Of a stretch of 64,000 bases of DNA, positions 63,549 to 64,000 are shown piece after piece. The position numbers and the translations under genes are program-made. This DNA is from an uncultured Paraprevotella sp. GTDB taxonomy: Bacteria; Bacteroidota; Bacteroidia; Bacteroidales; Bacteroidaceae. Each line of letters opens with the position of its first letter. The stretch's first letter is position 1. Below the pieces are notes generated by a model. The model was not told where the DNA came from. It saw nothing but the letters and a program-made list of their open reading frames with translations, and did no database searches. The stretch lies in NCBI GenBank assembly GCA_944320775.1, contig CALUIV010000014.1, positions 1 to 64,000 of the forward strand. Direction: 5' to 3'.

Positions 63549-64000
63549 AAATCAAATCCAGCCCGGATGTAGCCTCCCAATGATTTGGTACGGTTACTGT
63601 AATGCAGCGTCAGACCTATCGGGCCGATGACGGTTTTCCAGTCATATTTTAATGCTCCACCGGCATAATAATAGCCATAATGCGGATTGTCTCCAAAACT
63701 GTTTTTAAAGAGATGCAGCCAGTCGTCTTGTGCTGTTATACCCACATTTCCGACGATACTGATATAATGGTTTTTCAGAATACGCTGCCGGAATTCTGTT
63801 CCAGCCAGAAATAAGATCTGATGAGCAACTTCAAACCGGTTGATTCCAAAAAATGGTACTTGCTGTTCGAAATACTTTCCTGCTTCCTGACCTCCTAAAG
63901 TATTAGCTTCCGAAACGGTATTGTCGGAAGTTGTATATCTGCCTGTAAACCAAGGCTGAATGGCAAATCTTTTGGTCGGAGAAAAAATGCCTCGCCAATA
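63545..64000 (-). CDS. Outer-membrane barrel C-terminus, patatin/Omp85-like (partial)
   Basis: The reading frame enters at the right edge of the window and ends at TAA 63545-63547, giving the last ~151 residues. Beta strands alternate with short turns; FGINRFEVAHQILFLAGTEFRQRI and GGALKYDWKTVIGPIGLTLHYS end in GYIRAGFDF, a barrel-closing strand with terminal Phe. This matches the C-terminal surface-antigen barrel of Bacteroidota patatin-like phospholipases and related Omp85 proteins; the N-terminal domain is outside the window, so patatin itself is an inference. Confidence 0.65.
   Translation of the reverse strand, partial: YWRGIFSPTKRFAIQPWFTGRYTTSDNTVSEANTLGGQEAGKYFEQQVPFFGINRFEVAHQILFLAGTEFRQRILKNHYISIVGNVGITAQDDWLHLFKNSFGDNPHYGYYYAGGALKYDWKTVIGPIGLTLHYSNRTKSLGGYIRAGFDF

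Overview
The window looks like chromosomal DNA from a gut-type member of the Bacteroidales (phylum Bacteroidota). Many genes and both tRNAs have the TAnnTTTG -7 promoter box of this phylum, and Shine-Dalgarno sequences are scarce. The gene content agrees: a thrA-apgM-thrC cluster, a GldB-like lipoprotein, a DUF5686 outer-membrane protein, a TamB/TamA-like pair, a saccharopine-dehydrogenase-like (carboxynorspermidine-type) gene and many short lipoproteins. I cannot fix the genus from sequence alone.

Layout. 0.1-1.8 kb is an AT-rich, gene-poor stretch with an orphan tyrosine recombinase, a possible small RNA and decayed sequence. 1.9-16.2 kb carries enolase, a Kef-type antiporter, a MATE exporter, a MaoC-like dehydratase, a secreted phospholipase-D-like enzyme, a TPR protein with an NMT1-like binding lipoprotein, phosphoglycerate kinase, endonuclease III, an RsmI-like methylase and a GldB-like lipoprotein. 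16.3-24.8 kb has a glycosyltransferase, MtaB, a small beta-barrel protein and the threonine operon. 24.8-34.0 kb holds lipoproteins, a TraX-like protein, rhodanese, nitroreductase, a second MATE exporter with a Crp-like regulator, tRNA-Gly and recA.

34.29-41.40 kb is the one clear mobile element. It is a 7.1 kb prophage remnant inserted into the 3' end of an initiator tRNA-Met gene, bounded by a 14-bp direct repeat. The tRNA's own terminator was pushed to the far end of the element. The tail genes are broken: the tape-measure gene is truncated and frameshifted, and the next tail gene is interrupted by an amber codon. The accessory part looks intact. It has two small genes behind a palindromic operator pair, a structured leader RNA that ends in an intrinsic terminator, a three-gene micro-operon of unknown function, a coiled-coil protein, and an integrase that starts 7 nt after the tRNA and whose GTG start is buried in a hairpin. 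This is the best candidate in the window for an undescribed system.

41.7-64 kb is housekeeping again: TetR-FabG-RluA, a cyclophilin lipoprotein, the TamB/TamA-like operon, a DUF5686 protein, a PurF-like protein lacking its catalytic cysteine, ClpB, a TPR-kinase-like protein lacking its phospho-acceptor histidine, a Zn/Cd-type P-ATPase with a Fur-family regulator, and the C-terminus of a patatin/Omp85-like protein running off the window.
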